Of a stretch of 56,441 bases of DNA, positions 24,877 to 33,564 are shown piece by piece. The DNA lies in NCBI GenBank assembly GCA_017545595.1, contig JAFWLO010000002.1:1-56441 (forward strand), read 5' to 3'. The position numbers were made by a program, and so were the translations under genes. The notes beneath the pieces were generated by a model. It ran no database searches, was not told where the DNA came from, and saw only the letters and a list, made by a program, of their open reading frames with translations. Numbering within the stretch: position 1 is the stretch's first letter; every line of letters starts with the position of its first letter. The stretch comes from Candidatus Saccharimonadota bacterium (GTDB lineage: Bacteria; Patescibacteriota; Saccharimonadia; Saccharimonadales; Saccharimonadaceae).

Positions 24877-25479
24877 ATGAAAACTAAGACGAAAGTTCGG
24901 GTCAAGACGGAAGCAGGAGGGCTGGTTCGGAAGAGTGTCGGGGCGGCGGTTTTGATTGGGCTCGGAGATTATGCGCTTTTGAAGCTTGGGAGTCCGATTG
25001 GACCAGTGATTTTTTCTTTGGGGCTTTTGGGAGTTTGTTATTTAGGACAAAATTTGTTTACGGGGAAATGCGGGTTTTTGTTCAAGGATAAGATACGAGC
25101 GCTTGATTTGTTGGTGATTTTAGGGGTGAATCTTGTTGCAGGGTTTTTGATTGGGCTGATGTTTTCTACGCTCGATACGGACGTGATGGAAGTAGCGTTA
25201 ACGAAAGTGCATGGATGGGAATTTTCTTGGGCGTTTCTAGGAAAATCGATAATGTGTGGAGTGGTGATGTATATTGCGGTAGCGATGTACCGAAAGGGGA
25301 CGCCTCTTGGGATTCTTTTTGGGATTCCGTTGTTTATTTTTTGTGGATTCCAACATTGTATTGCAAATGTGATTACGATGGGGGCGGCGAGAGTTATGTT
25401 TGATTGGTCGCTTCTTTTGGCGATTTTGGGGAATTTTGTTGGGGCGGTCGGAATGTGGTGGGTGAGTAGAGATTTGTGA
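24877..25479 (+). CDS. Formate/nitrite transporter (FNT) family channel
   Basis: Membrane channel for small monovalent anions such as formate or nitrite. The 200-residue protein has six hydrophobic segments and the FNT pattern CGFQHCIANVITMG in the fifth-sixth helix hairpin, followed by LAILGNFVGAVGMWW. It is shorter than FocA (about 280) because terminal extensions are missing. The start is at 24877, preceded by AAAGGAGGTGAT; an upstream in-frame ATG at 24847 overlaps the promoter TATAAT near 24851. The DUF1653 reading frame follows closely, perhaps in one operon. The substrate is not determined by sequence. Confidence 0.85.
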   Translation: MKTKTKVRVKTEAGGLVRKSVGAAVLIGLGDYALLKLGSPIGPVIFSLGLLGVCYLGQNLFTGKCGFLFKDKIRALDLLVILGVNLVAGFLIGLMFSTLDTDVMEVALTKVHGWEFSWAFLGKSIMCGVVMYIAVAMYRKGTPLGILFGIPLFIFCGFQHCIANVITMGAARVMFDWSLLLAILGNFVGAVGMWWVSRDL

Positions 25480-25541
25480 TAGGAGAATAAAATAAGCGGG
25501 AAGTCAAAATCCACGGGATTTATAGACATTTTAAGGGGAAA

Positions 25542-25721
25542 ATGTATTTGGTTGAGGACATAATTTATCGTTCGGAGATAGGGGAAAAGATGGTGGCGTA
25601 TCGGGCGCTGTATGGGGAGGCTCGTTTATGGTGTCGGCCTTATGATATGTTTGTTTCTGAGGTCGATCATAAGAAATATCCTGAAGTGAAGCAGAAGTAT
25701 CGTTTTGAGCTTCAAGGGTAA
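25542..25721 (+). CDS. DUF1653-family small protein, start uncertain
   Basis: Small protein of the DUF1653 family, function unknown. The reading frame gives the family core, with VAYRALYGEARLWCRPYDMF and the KYRFEL end. Family similarity extends upstream of the ATG at 25542, where the same frame reads IYRHFKGK, the usual start of the domain. Yet between the preceding in-frame TAA at 25488-25490 and 25542 there is no ATG, GTG or TTG. Either translation starts at a non-standard codon after the AGGAG at 25481-25485 or the first strand was lost. It follows the FNT gene by a short gap. Confidence 0.7.
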   Translation: MYLVEDIIYRSEIGEKMVAYRALYGEARLWCRPYDMFVSEVDHKKYPEVKQKYRFELQG

Positions 25722-25742
25722 GAATTTCGGAGCTTGAGATAA

Positions 25743-25772
25743 AAATCCGCTCCTCGGAAGAGTGGCGGATTT
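25743..25772. terminator. Probable terminator after the DUF1653 gene
   Basis: AAATCCGC (25743-25750) and GCGGATTT (25765-25772) form an 8-bp stem; T residues after it are few on the plus strand but a run exists on the minus strand. Confidence 0.5.
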
Positions 25773-25943
25773 GATTGGCTAGTTTGTGACTTGAGGTCGG
25801 TGGCGAGTCCTTGTCAGTTTTAACATTTTTTACCGTTTCTCGGTGTTCTTACAAATCGTTTTTATTATTGCACCAGATTTTTATCGAATGTGTTAATCTG
25901 TCGTCTTTCGGGATATCTAGTGAATTTGTGTTATGATTGACGT

Positions 25944-26559
25944 ATGCTGATAACCGTTGATGATTCTGGAGATCCCGGGGTAAAACTGGGCAAGGGCTCA
26001 AGTAATTATTTTGTTATTGCCTCGGTGTTTTTTTGTGGATGATTTGGACGCAGAAGAGACTGCGCTCAAAATCAAGCGCCTTCGTCAAAAGCTTAAGTGG
26101 CAACCAAAACACGAGTTTAAGTTTCGGAAGACATCGCCAGAAATCAGAAAAATGTTTTTATCGGAAATTAGGAATTGTAAGCTAGAAATCTCTTTGGTTG
26201 TACTAAATAAAAACGACATCGCTTCGAACAAAGAGTTTAAGAACGATTCTAGCAAGCTTTATAATTTGGTTATACTCAAATCGATTCAGCCCTTTCGGGA
26301 AAGGCTAAAATCGGCATACATTCACATTGATGGTGAGAGCGGAATAGCCTATCGGCGGAATGTTAAAACTTTTTTCCGGAAGAATTTGCCAAAGAATGCG
26401 ATGAAGGACCTTCGTCATAAAGACTCCGGAGGCGATAATTTAATCCAACTGGCCGACATGATTGTTGGTGCGGCGAGACGTTCGGTAGAGAGAGACAAGG
26501 ATTCGAGCTATCTCAAGATTATTAACAAACGTATTGTAAGTTTTGAGACCTCGCTCTAG
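25944..26559 (+). pseudogene. DUF3800 protein gene with a single-base frameshift in a T7 run
   Basis: The N-terminus starts at 25944 (LITVDDSGDPGVKLGKG, matching the DDSGDPG start of the intact copy at 55613-56248) and runs into TGA at 26040. Removing one T from the run of seven at 26028-26034 joins it to the frame ending at 26559, giving about 204 residues that align end to end with the intact copy (KHEFKFRKTSPE, HIDGES, DNLIQLADMIVGAARRS). DUF3800 has a predicted RNase H-like acidic active site. The break may be a true mutation, polymerase slippage or a sequencing error. TATGAT lies 6 nt before the ATG. A small RNA faces its 3' end. Confidence 0.82.
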
Positions 26560-26564
26560 ATGCT

Positions 26565-26586
26565 AAAAAACGCCATGAAGGCGTTT
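26565..26586 (-). terminator. Terminator of RNA A
   Basis: AAACGCC/GGCGTTT stem with a 5-nt loop, followed by U residues on the minus strand (A run 26565-26570). Confidence 0.88.
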
Positions 26587-26670
26587 GGGCCGGTTCGCCT
26601 TCTATCCAGCAGATTTCTCATCTGGAAAGTATCGCCATAACGACGCCAATTCGAGAGGCGAACCATTTGT
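26565..26670 (-). ncRNA. Small structured RNA convergent with the DUF3800 gene (RNA A)
   Basis: Minus-strand transcript of about 106 nt with its own TATAAT (26677-26682) and terminator (26565-26586). An 8-bp outer stem GGTTCGCC/GGCGAACC (26657-26664 with 26592-26599) encloses the motif GCGTC, a hairpin CAGAT-GAGAA-ATCTG and GGATAGA before the closing strand. The RNA at 55542 next to the other DUF3800 gene shares the outer-stem layout, GCGTC, ATGA and GGATAGA. RNA motifs associated with DUF3800 genes are known from comparative studies; this may be one. Confidence 0.78.
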
Positions 26671-26803
26671 GTTTACATTATAACACACTTTGCAAAAAAG
26701 TGTAAAATAATCATTTATTTTTTTGCATATTCACGTAAATAACAACATACGAGAAAAACTACAGAACTATGAGTATATTCATGACAATTGTTATCTATTA
26801 CGA

Positions 26804-28045
26804 TTATTCCCGTTTCGCTTTTTTCATCAAAACGCCTGCCACTACGACAATCCCGACAACCGCAACGGTAGCCACATAATTGTTGGCGATCTCTGCGCTA
26901 CCACGTTCGCCAGTAAACATACCGGTATTAGGAACCGGAATATTCTCTTCCTCGTCATCGCTCTCTTCTACTATTTTGAAGCTAGCTCTAGCGGTTCCCG
27001 ATTCTGGCTCTGAGAACCATGCCTCAAAGGAGTGTTCGCCTATTCCAAGTGCATTCAGGATATTAGCTGAAAGAAAAATAGTCTGGTTGTCTGGATCTAC
27101 TTCACAATCTGTACGCATATCTAGGTACTCGCCATCAATTGTGAGAACACCTGTATCGCAGAATGTTGTTACATCGTTGTCGATTTTAAAGGATAATGTT
27201 TCATCGCTGTCTTTAACATGCTTACCGCCGTCACCTTCTAGTACTTTGTAAACTCGGAGGAAGTTTGCATTGAAAGTCAAAGATTCTGTACCGGGGGTTA
27301 CTCTGAAAATGTTGTCTTGTATCTGATCGGTGACTTCTTGGCCGTTCAATTCTAGATATACTAGCTCATTGCCAGGATCTGGTACAATTCCAACTTCTAC
27401 ATCAGTACCGCCAATTACTATATCTGGCACATCAAGAGTTCCGTGGCCATTTATGTATTTATGCACACTAATATCGTGGCCGGCTCTCACGTAGGCGTCC
27501 ATGGTGATGTCTCGGATCTCTTTGCCAGTTTCGGTGTCATCGTCGATAACGGCGAGGTCGAGGGTGACTGGCATGTGTCGTTTCAATACGTCGATACCGT
27601 CTTTCACTTCGAAGGTAACATAGATGAGGGGGTCGCCGGCTTGAACATGGATGCCTTCGTCGCCGACGACATCATCGATGCAGTCTGGGATGTTCCAATC
27701 AAATTCACCGGTTGACATGGAATAGCAGAGGTAGCTGATGCCGGATGAATAGTCCATCCAGCTCATATAGTGATCCAATTCTTCATCTTCGCCGCTAATG
27801 GGCGTGAAGTATCCGTGCATGGAATGGATGGTCATTTCGCGTGCTGCTTTTATTGTTACTCCGACTAAGCGTTGATCTGGTTCGGTTGGGTCGATTTCGT
27901 CAAGATTGAGTGTGTCGCCTTCTGCGGTGAAATAGCTTTCGGCGGCGGATGCCTTAGGAACGTAAATATTTGACAACGCTAGAATTGCCACTGCAAAGCA
28001 TGTTATTATTCTTAAAAATTTGTCCTTTTGTCTAACTTGGCTCAT
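26804..28045 (-). CDS. Sortase-anchored surface protein with VPNTG sorting signal
   Basis: Surface protein of 413 residues. A signal peptide (about residues 11-35, ending in ASA) starts it. The acidic extracellular part has beta-sandwich-like stretches resembling cohesin/surface-adhesin domains, including EGIHVQAGDPLIYVTFEVKD. The C-terminus is a classical sorting signal: VPNTG after a run of Asp/Glu, a short linker, a hydrophobic helix (about 20 residues) and the basic tail KKAKRE. VPNTG fits the LPxTG pattern, so one of the two sortases here is a candidate processor. AAGGAG precedes the ATG. Base composition is less purine-skewed than that of neighbouring genes, which could reflect transfer or fast evolution. 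Confidence 0.85.
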   Translation of the reverse strand: MSQVRQKDKFLRIITCFAVAILALSNIYVPKASAAESYFTAEGDTLNLDEIDPTEPDQRLVGVTIKAAREMTIHSMHGYFTPISGEDEELDHYMSWMDYSSGISYLCYSMSTGEFDWNIPDCIDDVVGDEGIHVQAGDPLIYVTFEVKDGIDVLKRHMPVTLDLAVIDDDTETGKEIRDITMDAYVRAGHDISVHKYINGHGTLDVPDIVIGGTDVEVGIVPDPGNELVYLELNGQEVTDQIQDNIFRVTPGTESLTFNANFLRVYKVLEGDGGKHVKDSDETLSFKIDNDVTTFCDTGVLTIDGEYLDMRTDCEVDPDNQTIFLSANILNALGIGEHSFEAWFSEPESGTARASFKIVEESDDEEENIPVPNTGMFTGERGSAEIANNYVATVAVVGIVVVAGVLMKKAKRE

Positions 28046-28182
28046 AAATCTCCTTAAATAAAATTTTACCTGCGTTATTATAATTATAGCACAAAATACT
28101 TATGTTTGGGATGTATGTAGTGAAGGGATTTAACCGCGATTTATAGGGGAAAAATGACGAAAAAAGTCGTTTATATTCTGAA

Positions 28183-28259
28183 TGGTGGAGCTTAGAGGGC
28201 TTGAACCTCTGACCTCGCGAATGTGAATCGCGCGCTCTAGCCAGCTGAGCTAAAGCTCC
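28183..28259 (-). tRNA. tRNA-Val (CAC anticodon)
   Basis: Cloverleaf with acceptor GGAGCTT/AAGCTCC, encoded CCA, D arm GCTCAGCTGGCTAGAGC, anticodon stem CGCGA/TCGCG with loop TTCACAT (anticodon CAC, reading GUG), and T arm AGAGG-TTCAAGC-CCTCT. It is divergent from prfA. Confidence 0.95.
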
Positions 28260-28280
28260 ATGTATGGTATAATAACATAT

Positions 28281-29330
28281 ATGAATATTGATTTCCAGAA
28301 GTTAGAAAAAGAATTAGAGGAACTCGAGAAGTTTCTTGGCGGTGCGGAGGCTTACCAAGATCCGGATTTTGCGGAGAAGTCGAAGAGGGCTTCGGAGGTT
28401 TCGGGGATTTTGGAGCTTAAGAAGAAAATTGATTCGGAGGAGAAAGCGCTTCTTGAGGCGAAAGAACTTGTTCTCGATGCTGAGCTCGGGGAGCTAGCGA
28501 AGGAAGATGTTGAGAGATTGACTTCTGAAATCGAAAAGGATAAAAATGCGCTCGAGGAGATGTTAATTCCGAAAGATCCGACCGACGATAAACCGGCAAT
28601 TGTTGAAATTCGTGCAGGGGCGGGAGGAGACGAGGCGTCTCTGTTCGCTGGTGAGCTTTATCGAATGTATGTTAGATTTTCTGAAAGAGTGGGGCTTAAA
28701 ACTGAGTTGATTTCTCAGAATGAAAATGATGCAGGGGGAGTTAAAGAAGTAATTTTTAAGGTGAAAGGCGAGGGCGCGTACGGAAAAATGAAATTTGAGG
28801 GCGGGGTACATCGCGTTCAGAGAGTTCCGGTTACGGAGAGTCAGGGGAGGATTCATACTTCGACAGCGACGGTAGCGGTTCTTCCGGAGGCGGAGGAAAA
28901 AGATCTCGAGATAAAGGAAGAAGATTTGCGTATTGATATTTATCGCTCGGGCGGACATGGCGGGCAGGGGGTAAATACGACGGATTCGGCGGTTCGGATT
29001 ACGCATCTTCCAACGGGGATTGTTGTCGCGATGCAGGATGAGCGAAGTCAACAACAAAATAGAATAAAGGCGATGTCGATTTTGCGCTCACGGTTGATGG
29101 AAAAGCAGAAGGAAGAGGAGAGAAAAAATGCGAGCGACGCTAGAAAGTCGCTTATCGGGACGGGGGATAGAAGCGAGAAGATTCGAACGTATAATTTTCC
29201 TCAAGATAGAATAACTGACCATAGAATCCATTATTCTAGGTCGAATATTGGAGCGGCGATGGACGGAGATATTTTAGATATTGTTGAAGAATTAGTTAAG
29301 CACGAAAGAGAACTTAGCTCTCAAAAGTAA
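28281..29330 (+). CDS. prfA: Peptide chain release factor 1
   Basis: Reads UAA and UAG and releases the peptide. The 349-residue protein has the anticodon-like PxT motif in [16 protein letters not shown] and the catalytic GGQ in [15 protein letters not shown], whose glutamine is methylated by PrmC. The start is the ATG at 28281; a longer frame to 28260 begins before the promoter, because TATAAT at 28268-28273 lies 7 nt upstream, making the mRNA leaderless. prmC follows after 3 nt, so enzyme and substrate are co-expressed. Confidence 0.97.
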   Translation: MNIDFQKLEKELEELEKFLGGAEAYQDPDFAEKSKRASEVSGILELKKKIDSEEKALLEAKELVLDAELGELAKEDVERLTSEIEKDKNALEEMLIPKDPTDDKPAIVEIRAGAGGDEASLFAGELYRMYVRFSERVGLKTELISQNENDAGGVKEVIFKVKGEGAYGKMKFEGGVHRVQRVPVTESQGRIHTSTATVAVLPEAEEKDLEIKEEDLRIDIYRSGGHGGQGVNTTDSAVRITHLPTGIVVAMQDERSQQQNRIKAMSILRSRLMEKQKEEERKNASDARKSLIGTGDRSEKIRTYNFPQDRITDHRIHYSRSNIGAAMDGDILDIVEELVKHERELSSQK

Positions 29331-29333
29331 TAG

Positions 29334-30029
29334 ATGGATGACGAAAAATTTTTCCCGCAAGCCTATAAAGACGGGGTTAAAGAGTTTTATGGGCGAGAGT
29401 TTTTCGTGACTAAGGATGTTTTAATTCCGAGGCCGGAGACGGAGCAAATTGTTGACCTTGTCTTGTCGATTCTTGGGAAAAATACGCTTCCGGGGGTGAA
29501 GCCGAGAGAAAAAGAGCGGATTTTAGAGAAGAATAAGGGAGAAAAACTGAAAATTCTCGACGTCGGGACGGGTTCAGGAGTTATCGGGATAACTCTAAAA
29601 CTCTTAATTCCTGAGGCGAGAATTTTTTGTTCGGATGTTTCCCTTCCTGCGCTCGAGGTCGCAAAGAAAAATGCGAAGAAGCTTGGGGCGGAGATTGAGT
29701 TTTTTGAGAGCAATCTTCTTGAGGGAGTCAAGGGAGACTTTGATATTGTTGTCGCTAACTTGCCGTATGTTGACAAAAACTGGGAGTGGCTAAATGAGCC
29801 GGAGTCGCTAGGAATTAAATACGAGCCAGAGTTGGCGCTGTTTGCGGAAGACGGAGGACTTAGACTTATTTTTGAGCTTGGGAGGCAGGCGAAGAATCGG
29901 ACAAAATTCGTTATTCTTGAGGCAGACCCCTGTCAACATGAACGGATAATTGATTTTTATTCTAAAATTGGATGGAAATTTGTTCGAGGACAGGGGTTTG
30001 GGCTGTGTTTTAGAGATTCTATGGTTTAG
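29334..30029 (+). CDS. prmC: Release factor glutamine methyltransferase
   Basis: SAM-dependent methyltransferase that modifies the GGQ glutamine of release factors. The 231-residue sequence has the helical N-terminal substrate region reduced, IPRPETE (family hallmark) at residues 31-37, the SAM-binding LDVGTGSGVIGI and the catalytic motif as NLPYV in place of NPPYV. It overlaps the 3' end of the opposing htrA gene by a few bases. The proline replacement is unusual but the Asn and Tyr are kept. Confidence 0.94.
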   Translation: MDDEKFFPQAYKDGVKEFYGREFFVTKDVLIPRPETEQIVDLVLSILGKNTLPGVKPREKERILEKNKGEKLKILDVGTGSGVIGITLKLLIPEARIFCSDVSLPALEVAKKNAKKLGAEIEFFESNLLEGVKGDFDIVVANLPYVDKNWEWLNEPESLGIKYEPELALFAEDGGLRLIFELGRQAKNRTKFVILEADPCQHERIIDFYSKIGWKFVRGQGFGLCFRDSMV

Positions 30030-31309
30030 GATTTATATTCGACGAGTTTTAGCGAGAGTTGTTGTTCTTCTCCGCCTCGTTTGATGACGAGGGTAATCGT
30101 GTCATCAACGGAATGTTCTCCTAGGAGAGTCGCGAGAGAGGAGTTTGCGCCGATTTTTATGCCGTCAACAGCGAGGATTATATCTCCGGACTTTAGACCG
30201 GCTTTTTCGGCAGGAGAACCAGAAACAACGTTAGAGACGTATGCTCCGAAAGTCGAGTCAAGATTGTTTTCTAGGGCGATTGAAGCGTCGATATTGGTGT
30301 ATTCTACTCCGATATATGCGCGTTTGGCGGAGCCGGTTTCTAGAAGAGTGCGAAGCATTCCCTTTACGCAGGAAATTGGAATAGCAAAGCCGATACCGTT
30401 TCCGTCGGAGACGGCGGTATTGATTCCGATAACTTCGCCGGCGGCGTTCACAAGTGGGCCACCGGAATTTCCGGAGTTTATTGCGGCGTCGGTCTGAATC
30501 ATGTCGGTTAGGGATTCGGCGTTTTGATAATTTGAGTCGGTTGCGACGAGAGAACGGCCGGTTCCGGAGATGATTCCGGAGGTGACGGTGTTTTGATATT
30601 GACCGAGGGCGTTTCCGATTGCGATAACTTGTTGGCCGGTTGTGATGGTTTTTGAGTCGCCGAGGGTCGCGGGTTTGAGATCGGAGACGTTGTTGACTTT
30701 AAGAAAGGCAACGTCGTTTAAGGGGTCGGTTGCGATGAGCGTAACGTCTTTATAAACCGTTCCATCGTCGAGGACGACGTAGATTTTTGTGGCAGATTCG
30801 ATGACGTGTTTGTTCGTCAGAACATATCCATCGGAGGAAACGATGATGCCTGTCCCGGCAGCGGCACCCGTTGAAGTTTGAGTTTGTCCCCAGAAGTTCA
30901 TACTGGTTGTTTTGACTTCTGTGAGAATTGAGACGACTGAATCGGAGACGGAATTTGAGACTTCAGCGATGCTACCTTCGGCAAATTGTTGGCTGTTTCC
31001 GTCGGGGCTAGAGGAAAATTCGTTTACGAAAGTTGTCGGAGTTAAGGATTTTTGACTTAGAACTATTCCGAGCAAACCACAGTTCGCGACTGAGAGGATA
31101 ATAGCAAACAGAGCAAGGATGAAAGCGGCGACTTTAAGGCCGTTTTTATCGGATTTTGATTTCGGCTGTTCGTTAGTTGCTGGCTCCGGTTTTTTTTCTT
31201 GTTCTGATGTTGATTCTATCTCTTTCTCTTTTATTTTTGCTTCTTGGATGCTTCCTACGTGGGTATCTTCTGAATTTTTTGCATGGTTAATAATGTTTTC
31301 TTCTTCCAT
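30026..31309 (-). CDS. htrA: HtrA/DegP-type membrane-anchored serine protease
   Basis: Envelope quality-control protease, 427 residues. A long charged cytoplasmic N-terminus (residues 1-56) precedes one membrane helix (about 57-86). The trypsin-like domain has the triad H168 (TNKHVIES), D199 (DPLNDVAFLKV) and S282 (GNSGGPLV), followed by one PDZ domain (SPAEKAGLKSGDIILAVDG). A single PDZ domain and membrane anchor are as in HtrA of Gram-positive bacteria. It is convergent with prmC, their stop codons overlapping by 3-4 bp, and the membrane protein gene at 31328 lies just upstream on the same strand. Confidence 0.94.
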   Translation of the reverse strand: MEEENIINHAKNSEDTHVGSIQEAKIKEKEIESTSEQEKKPEPATNEQPKSKSDKNGLKVAAFILALFAIILSVANCGLLGIVLSQKSLTPTTFVNEFSSSPDGNSQQFAEGSIAEVSNSVSDSVVSILTEVKTTSMNFWGQTQTSTGAAAGTGIIVSSDGYVLTNKHVIESATKIYVVLDDGTVYKDVTLIATDPLNDVAFLKVNNVSDLKPATLGDSKTITTGQQVIAIGNALGQYQNTVTSGIISGTGRSLVATDSNYQNAESLTDMIQTDAAINSGNSGGPLVNAAGEVIGINTAVSDGNGIGFAIPISCVKGMLRTLLETGSAKRAYIGVEYTNIDASIALENNLDSTFGAYVSNVVSGSPAEKAGLKSGDIILAVDGIKIGANSSLATLLGEHSVDDTITLVIKRGGEEQQLSLKLVEYKS

Positions 31310-31327
31310 TGGTTTCTCCTTTTTATG

Positions 31328-32125
31328 TTATACGTTAAAAATTGGTTTGCTGAAGCCGAGCAAAAGGACGGCTAGAACAACTACGCTAAAAATAACGGGC
31401 ATGGCAACTTCTTTGAGTTTTAACTTTCCGTCGCGATCTTCGACGCTGGAATAGACTTTTGCGCTCATGAAAGCGATAATCGACAGGATGATGGCGAGTT
31501 GAGGAATCATTATCCCAAAATCTGTAAAGGTGTAAACTATCAGCCAGGAGTGGGCGAGAAGAGCGATTTCTGCGAAGATTGTTGCGAAGATGAAGGCGGG
31601 GAAACCGTCGTCTAAGGAATTGTTGTTCTGGACGAGGACGTGACGAGTGGCGGCGTAGCCAATGATAAATTCGAGAACGACCAGGACGGCGGAGTTAAAA
31701 CGTGCACAGAAAATAGAGGCGGCGCAAGTTCCGAGAAAGACGGCAAAAATGGCTTGGACGAGAGTCCAGGCTTCGGTCGTTTTAGGTTTTATGACGAGAA
31801 GCCAGAGGACGTAGCCGACAGCTAGGAGGTGATGGACAGGGAGAAGTTCGTTCCCAGAGAAATATGTCAAAAGAACGAAGGAGAAGCCGACGATAAGGTC
31901 GACGAGGTTGGACTTTAAGTTTAAGAAGAGGTAATGTGGGCGGACAGCGAACATACGCCATTTTGAGGCGAGGACAAGAATCGCACCGATGAGCCAGCTT
32001 CCGCTGACAACTCCGACGTAAATCGTTCCAACGCCGAGGAGAATATTCATCGTGACGTGGAGAAAGTTCGAGAGGGAGTTTCTGGATTTTCTTATAAGGA
32101 CGTAATCTGTTTCGCTTTTTGTCAT
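31328..32125 (-). CDS. Polytopic membrane protein, function unknown
   Basis: Not recognised. The 265-residue protein has about eight predicted membrane helices, with charged residues only in short loops (RKSRNSLSNFLH at the N-terminus, SSVEDRDGKLKLKEV before the last helix). There is no catalytic or transporter signature that I can name. It starts just before htrA (18-nt gap), so the two are likely co-transcribed. A TATAAT-type box lies before its start in the divergent region shared with lepB. Confidence 0.75.
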   Translation of the reverse strand: MTKSETDYVLIRKSRNSLSNFLHVTMNILLGVGTIYVGVVSGSWLIGAILVLASKWRMFAVRPHYLFLNLKSNLVDLIVGFSFVLLTYFSGNELLPVHHLLAVGYVLWLLVIKPKTTEAWTLVQAIFAVFLGTCAASIFCARFNSAVLVVLEFIIGYAATRHVLVQNNNSLDDGFPAFIFATIFAEIALLAHSWLIVYTFTDFGIMIPQLAIILSIIAFMSAKVYSSVEDRDGKLKLKEVAMPVIFSVVVLAVLLLGFSKPIFNV

Positions 32126-32229
32126 ATACTTATATTATACCAGAAACTTAAATTAAAACTTAAAAATTTAAAATTAAAAACATGAGCGAATTGTTTACGA
32201 AATTAAGTTTCGTGATATAATGGGGGTAT

Positions 32230-32880
32230 ATGGAACATACTTATAATGAAGCCTCTTTTATGCAACGACACCCTCTTTTTAAAGATTTCTTGTCGCTTGT
32301 TTTGTTTGTTGGGACTGTTGCGCTCGGGACGTTTCTTTTGAATGCGTTTATCTTTCGTTCGTATAATGTTGTTGGAGAAAGCATGGAGAATACTCTCTTG
32401 AATGATGACAGAGTTATTGTTAATCGGCTTGCGGTTTCTTGGGAACATTTTCTCGGGAAGGAATATGTCCCGGAACGTGGAGAGATTATTGTTTTCGCGA
32501 ACGGGAGCTCGAGCGGAGAATTGACCTGCGGGCCTTCGCCTGATACGGATAATCAATATATTATTAAGCGTGTGATAGCTTTTCCTGGTGAAAGAGTTCA
32601 GGTTAAAGATGGTGTGATGACTGTATATAATGACGAATATCCTGAGGGGCATAATTACGATGAAGCTTGGAGAAAGTCGGAATATGATGGGCCGAAGGTG
32701 CACACTAGCGGAGAGGTTGATGTGATTGTTCCGGAAGGGGAGCTGTTTGTGAGCGGAGATAACAGGGAGGGTGGAAATAGTATGGATTCGAGAAATGGGC
32801 TCGGGACGATTCCTTATTGTAGGATTGCTGGGCCGGTTAGCTTAAGGATATTTCCGTTTAGTAGGTTTAGAACCTTTTAG
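32230..32880 (+). CDS. lepB: Signal peptidase I
   Basis: Membrane protease that removes signal peptides on the outer face of the membrane. The 216-residue protein has one N-terminal membrane helix (about residues 18-40). The catalytic serine lies in VGESMEN and the general-base lysine in YIIKRVIAFPGERV. The box with GDNREGGNSMDSRNG and a C-terminal basic segment completes the family pattern. TATAAT at 32216-32221 lies 8 nt before the ATG, so the mRNA is leaderless. It is divergent from the membrane protein gene. Confidence 0.95.
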   Translation: MEHTYNEASFMQRHPLFKDFLSLVLFVGTVALGTFLLNAFIFRSYNVVGESMENTLLNDDRVIVNRLAVSWEHFLGKEYVPERGEIIVFANGSSSGELTCGPSPDTDNQYIIKRVIAFPGERVQVKDGVMTVYNDEYPEGHNYDEAWRKSEYDGPKVHTSGEVDVIVPEGELFVSGDNREGGNSMDSRNGLGTIPYCRIAGPVSLRIFPFSRFRTF

Positions 32881-33025
32881 TTATGGTTGTAAGATAAGAA
32901 AAAACAGCCGAAGGTCGAGCTAGTCGTAGGATAAGATAAAAATCAGCCGAAGGCTATACTATAAAAATCAAAAATCTTGAAAGTCAAGACTGGTTCAAAA
33001 AACGTGAATATCCTATAATAAATAT

Positions 33026-33159
33026 GTCTAGTTATACCTCGGTCACTGATTAGACAAAAGACAATTGGCTGTCGGCATTGTCATTTATACCGGTAGCTTT
33101 GAGCTGAGGTTTAGGCTCACATAAATGACTCTAAGAAAAATAATTTCAAGGAGTTAGTT
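33026..33159 (+). promoter_or_regulatory. Structured leader with two mutually exclusive stems
   Basis: TATAAT at 33014-33019 starts a leader of about 134 nt. GACAAT (33060-33065) can pair with ATTGTC (33077-33082), and GTCATTTAT (33080-33088) can pair perfectly with ATAAATGAC (33121-33129). The two helices share bases 33080-33082, so they exclude each other. A smaller hairpin GAGC/GCTC lies between. The switch sits about 20 nt before the AAGGAG site of the gene at 33160. Confidence 0.55.
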
Positions 33160-33411
33160 ATGATAAATAATAAAACTAGGTCGGAACGCGTCGAAGTTAT
33201 GGCCCTTTTTGGGTACGAGATGACGCCTTGTCAGCCGCTTTCTTTCAAGAAGCAGGGTGAATCTGAGATTGAGGTTACGGAACTTCTCCGCACTCATATC
33301 AAATTCATCGGAACAACGGCTCATCATATCTTCGATATTATGGCTGGCCAAAGAAAATATTCGCTCGAGTTTAACTCGAATGATCTTTCTTGGCACCTCA
33401 CAACTGCCTAG
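33160..33411 (+). CDS. Small uncharacterised protein, monocistronic
   Basis: Not recognised. The 83-residue product is soluble, mixed alpha/beta in composition, with no signal peptide. It holds a single Cys in EMTPCQPLSF. A good AAGGAG site lies 6 nt before the ATG, and a strong terminator follows directly, so expression is clearly intended. Two copies of a GCCGAAGG hairpin lie upstream at about 32910 and 32950. The structured leader suggests post-transcriptional control. Confidence 0.72.
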   Translation: MINNKTRSERVEVMALFGYEMTPCQPLSFKKQGESEIEVTELLRTHIKFIGTTAHHIFDIMAGQRKYSLEFNSNDLSWHLTTA

Positions 33412-33417
33412 CGTTCC

Positions 33418-33443
33418 AAAAGCTCCCCTTTCGGGAGCTTTTT
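33418..33443 (+). terminator. Terminator of the 83-residue gene
   Basis: AAAAGCTCCC/GGGAGCTTTT stem, 5-nt loop, followed by T residues. Confidence 0.92.
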
Positions 33444-33564
33444 CGCGAATTTTAAGTTTTGAACCGTGAAAATAAAATTTCACAGGGGTGGGCTCAGAAG
33501 TGGAGGATAATGATAGAAATAGAAAAAGTGGAAAAAATTAGGGGGGAGGAGAGAGATAGAATAG

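Noticed and set aside
32905-32965. Two GCCGAAGG hairpins as a transcription terminator for lepB
   Set aside because: T runs after the hairpins on the plus strand are weak; the better U run is on the minus strand where no gene is seen upstream, so orientation is unclear.
32981-33005. A third DUF3800-type RNA
   Set aside because: AGACTGGTTCAAAAAACGTG resembles the start of RNA B at 17 of 20 bases, but no closing strand, GGATAGA motif or DUF3800 gene follows.
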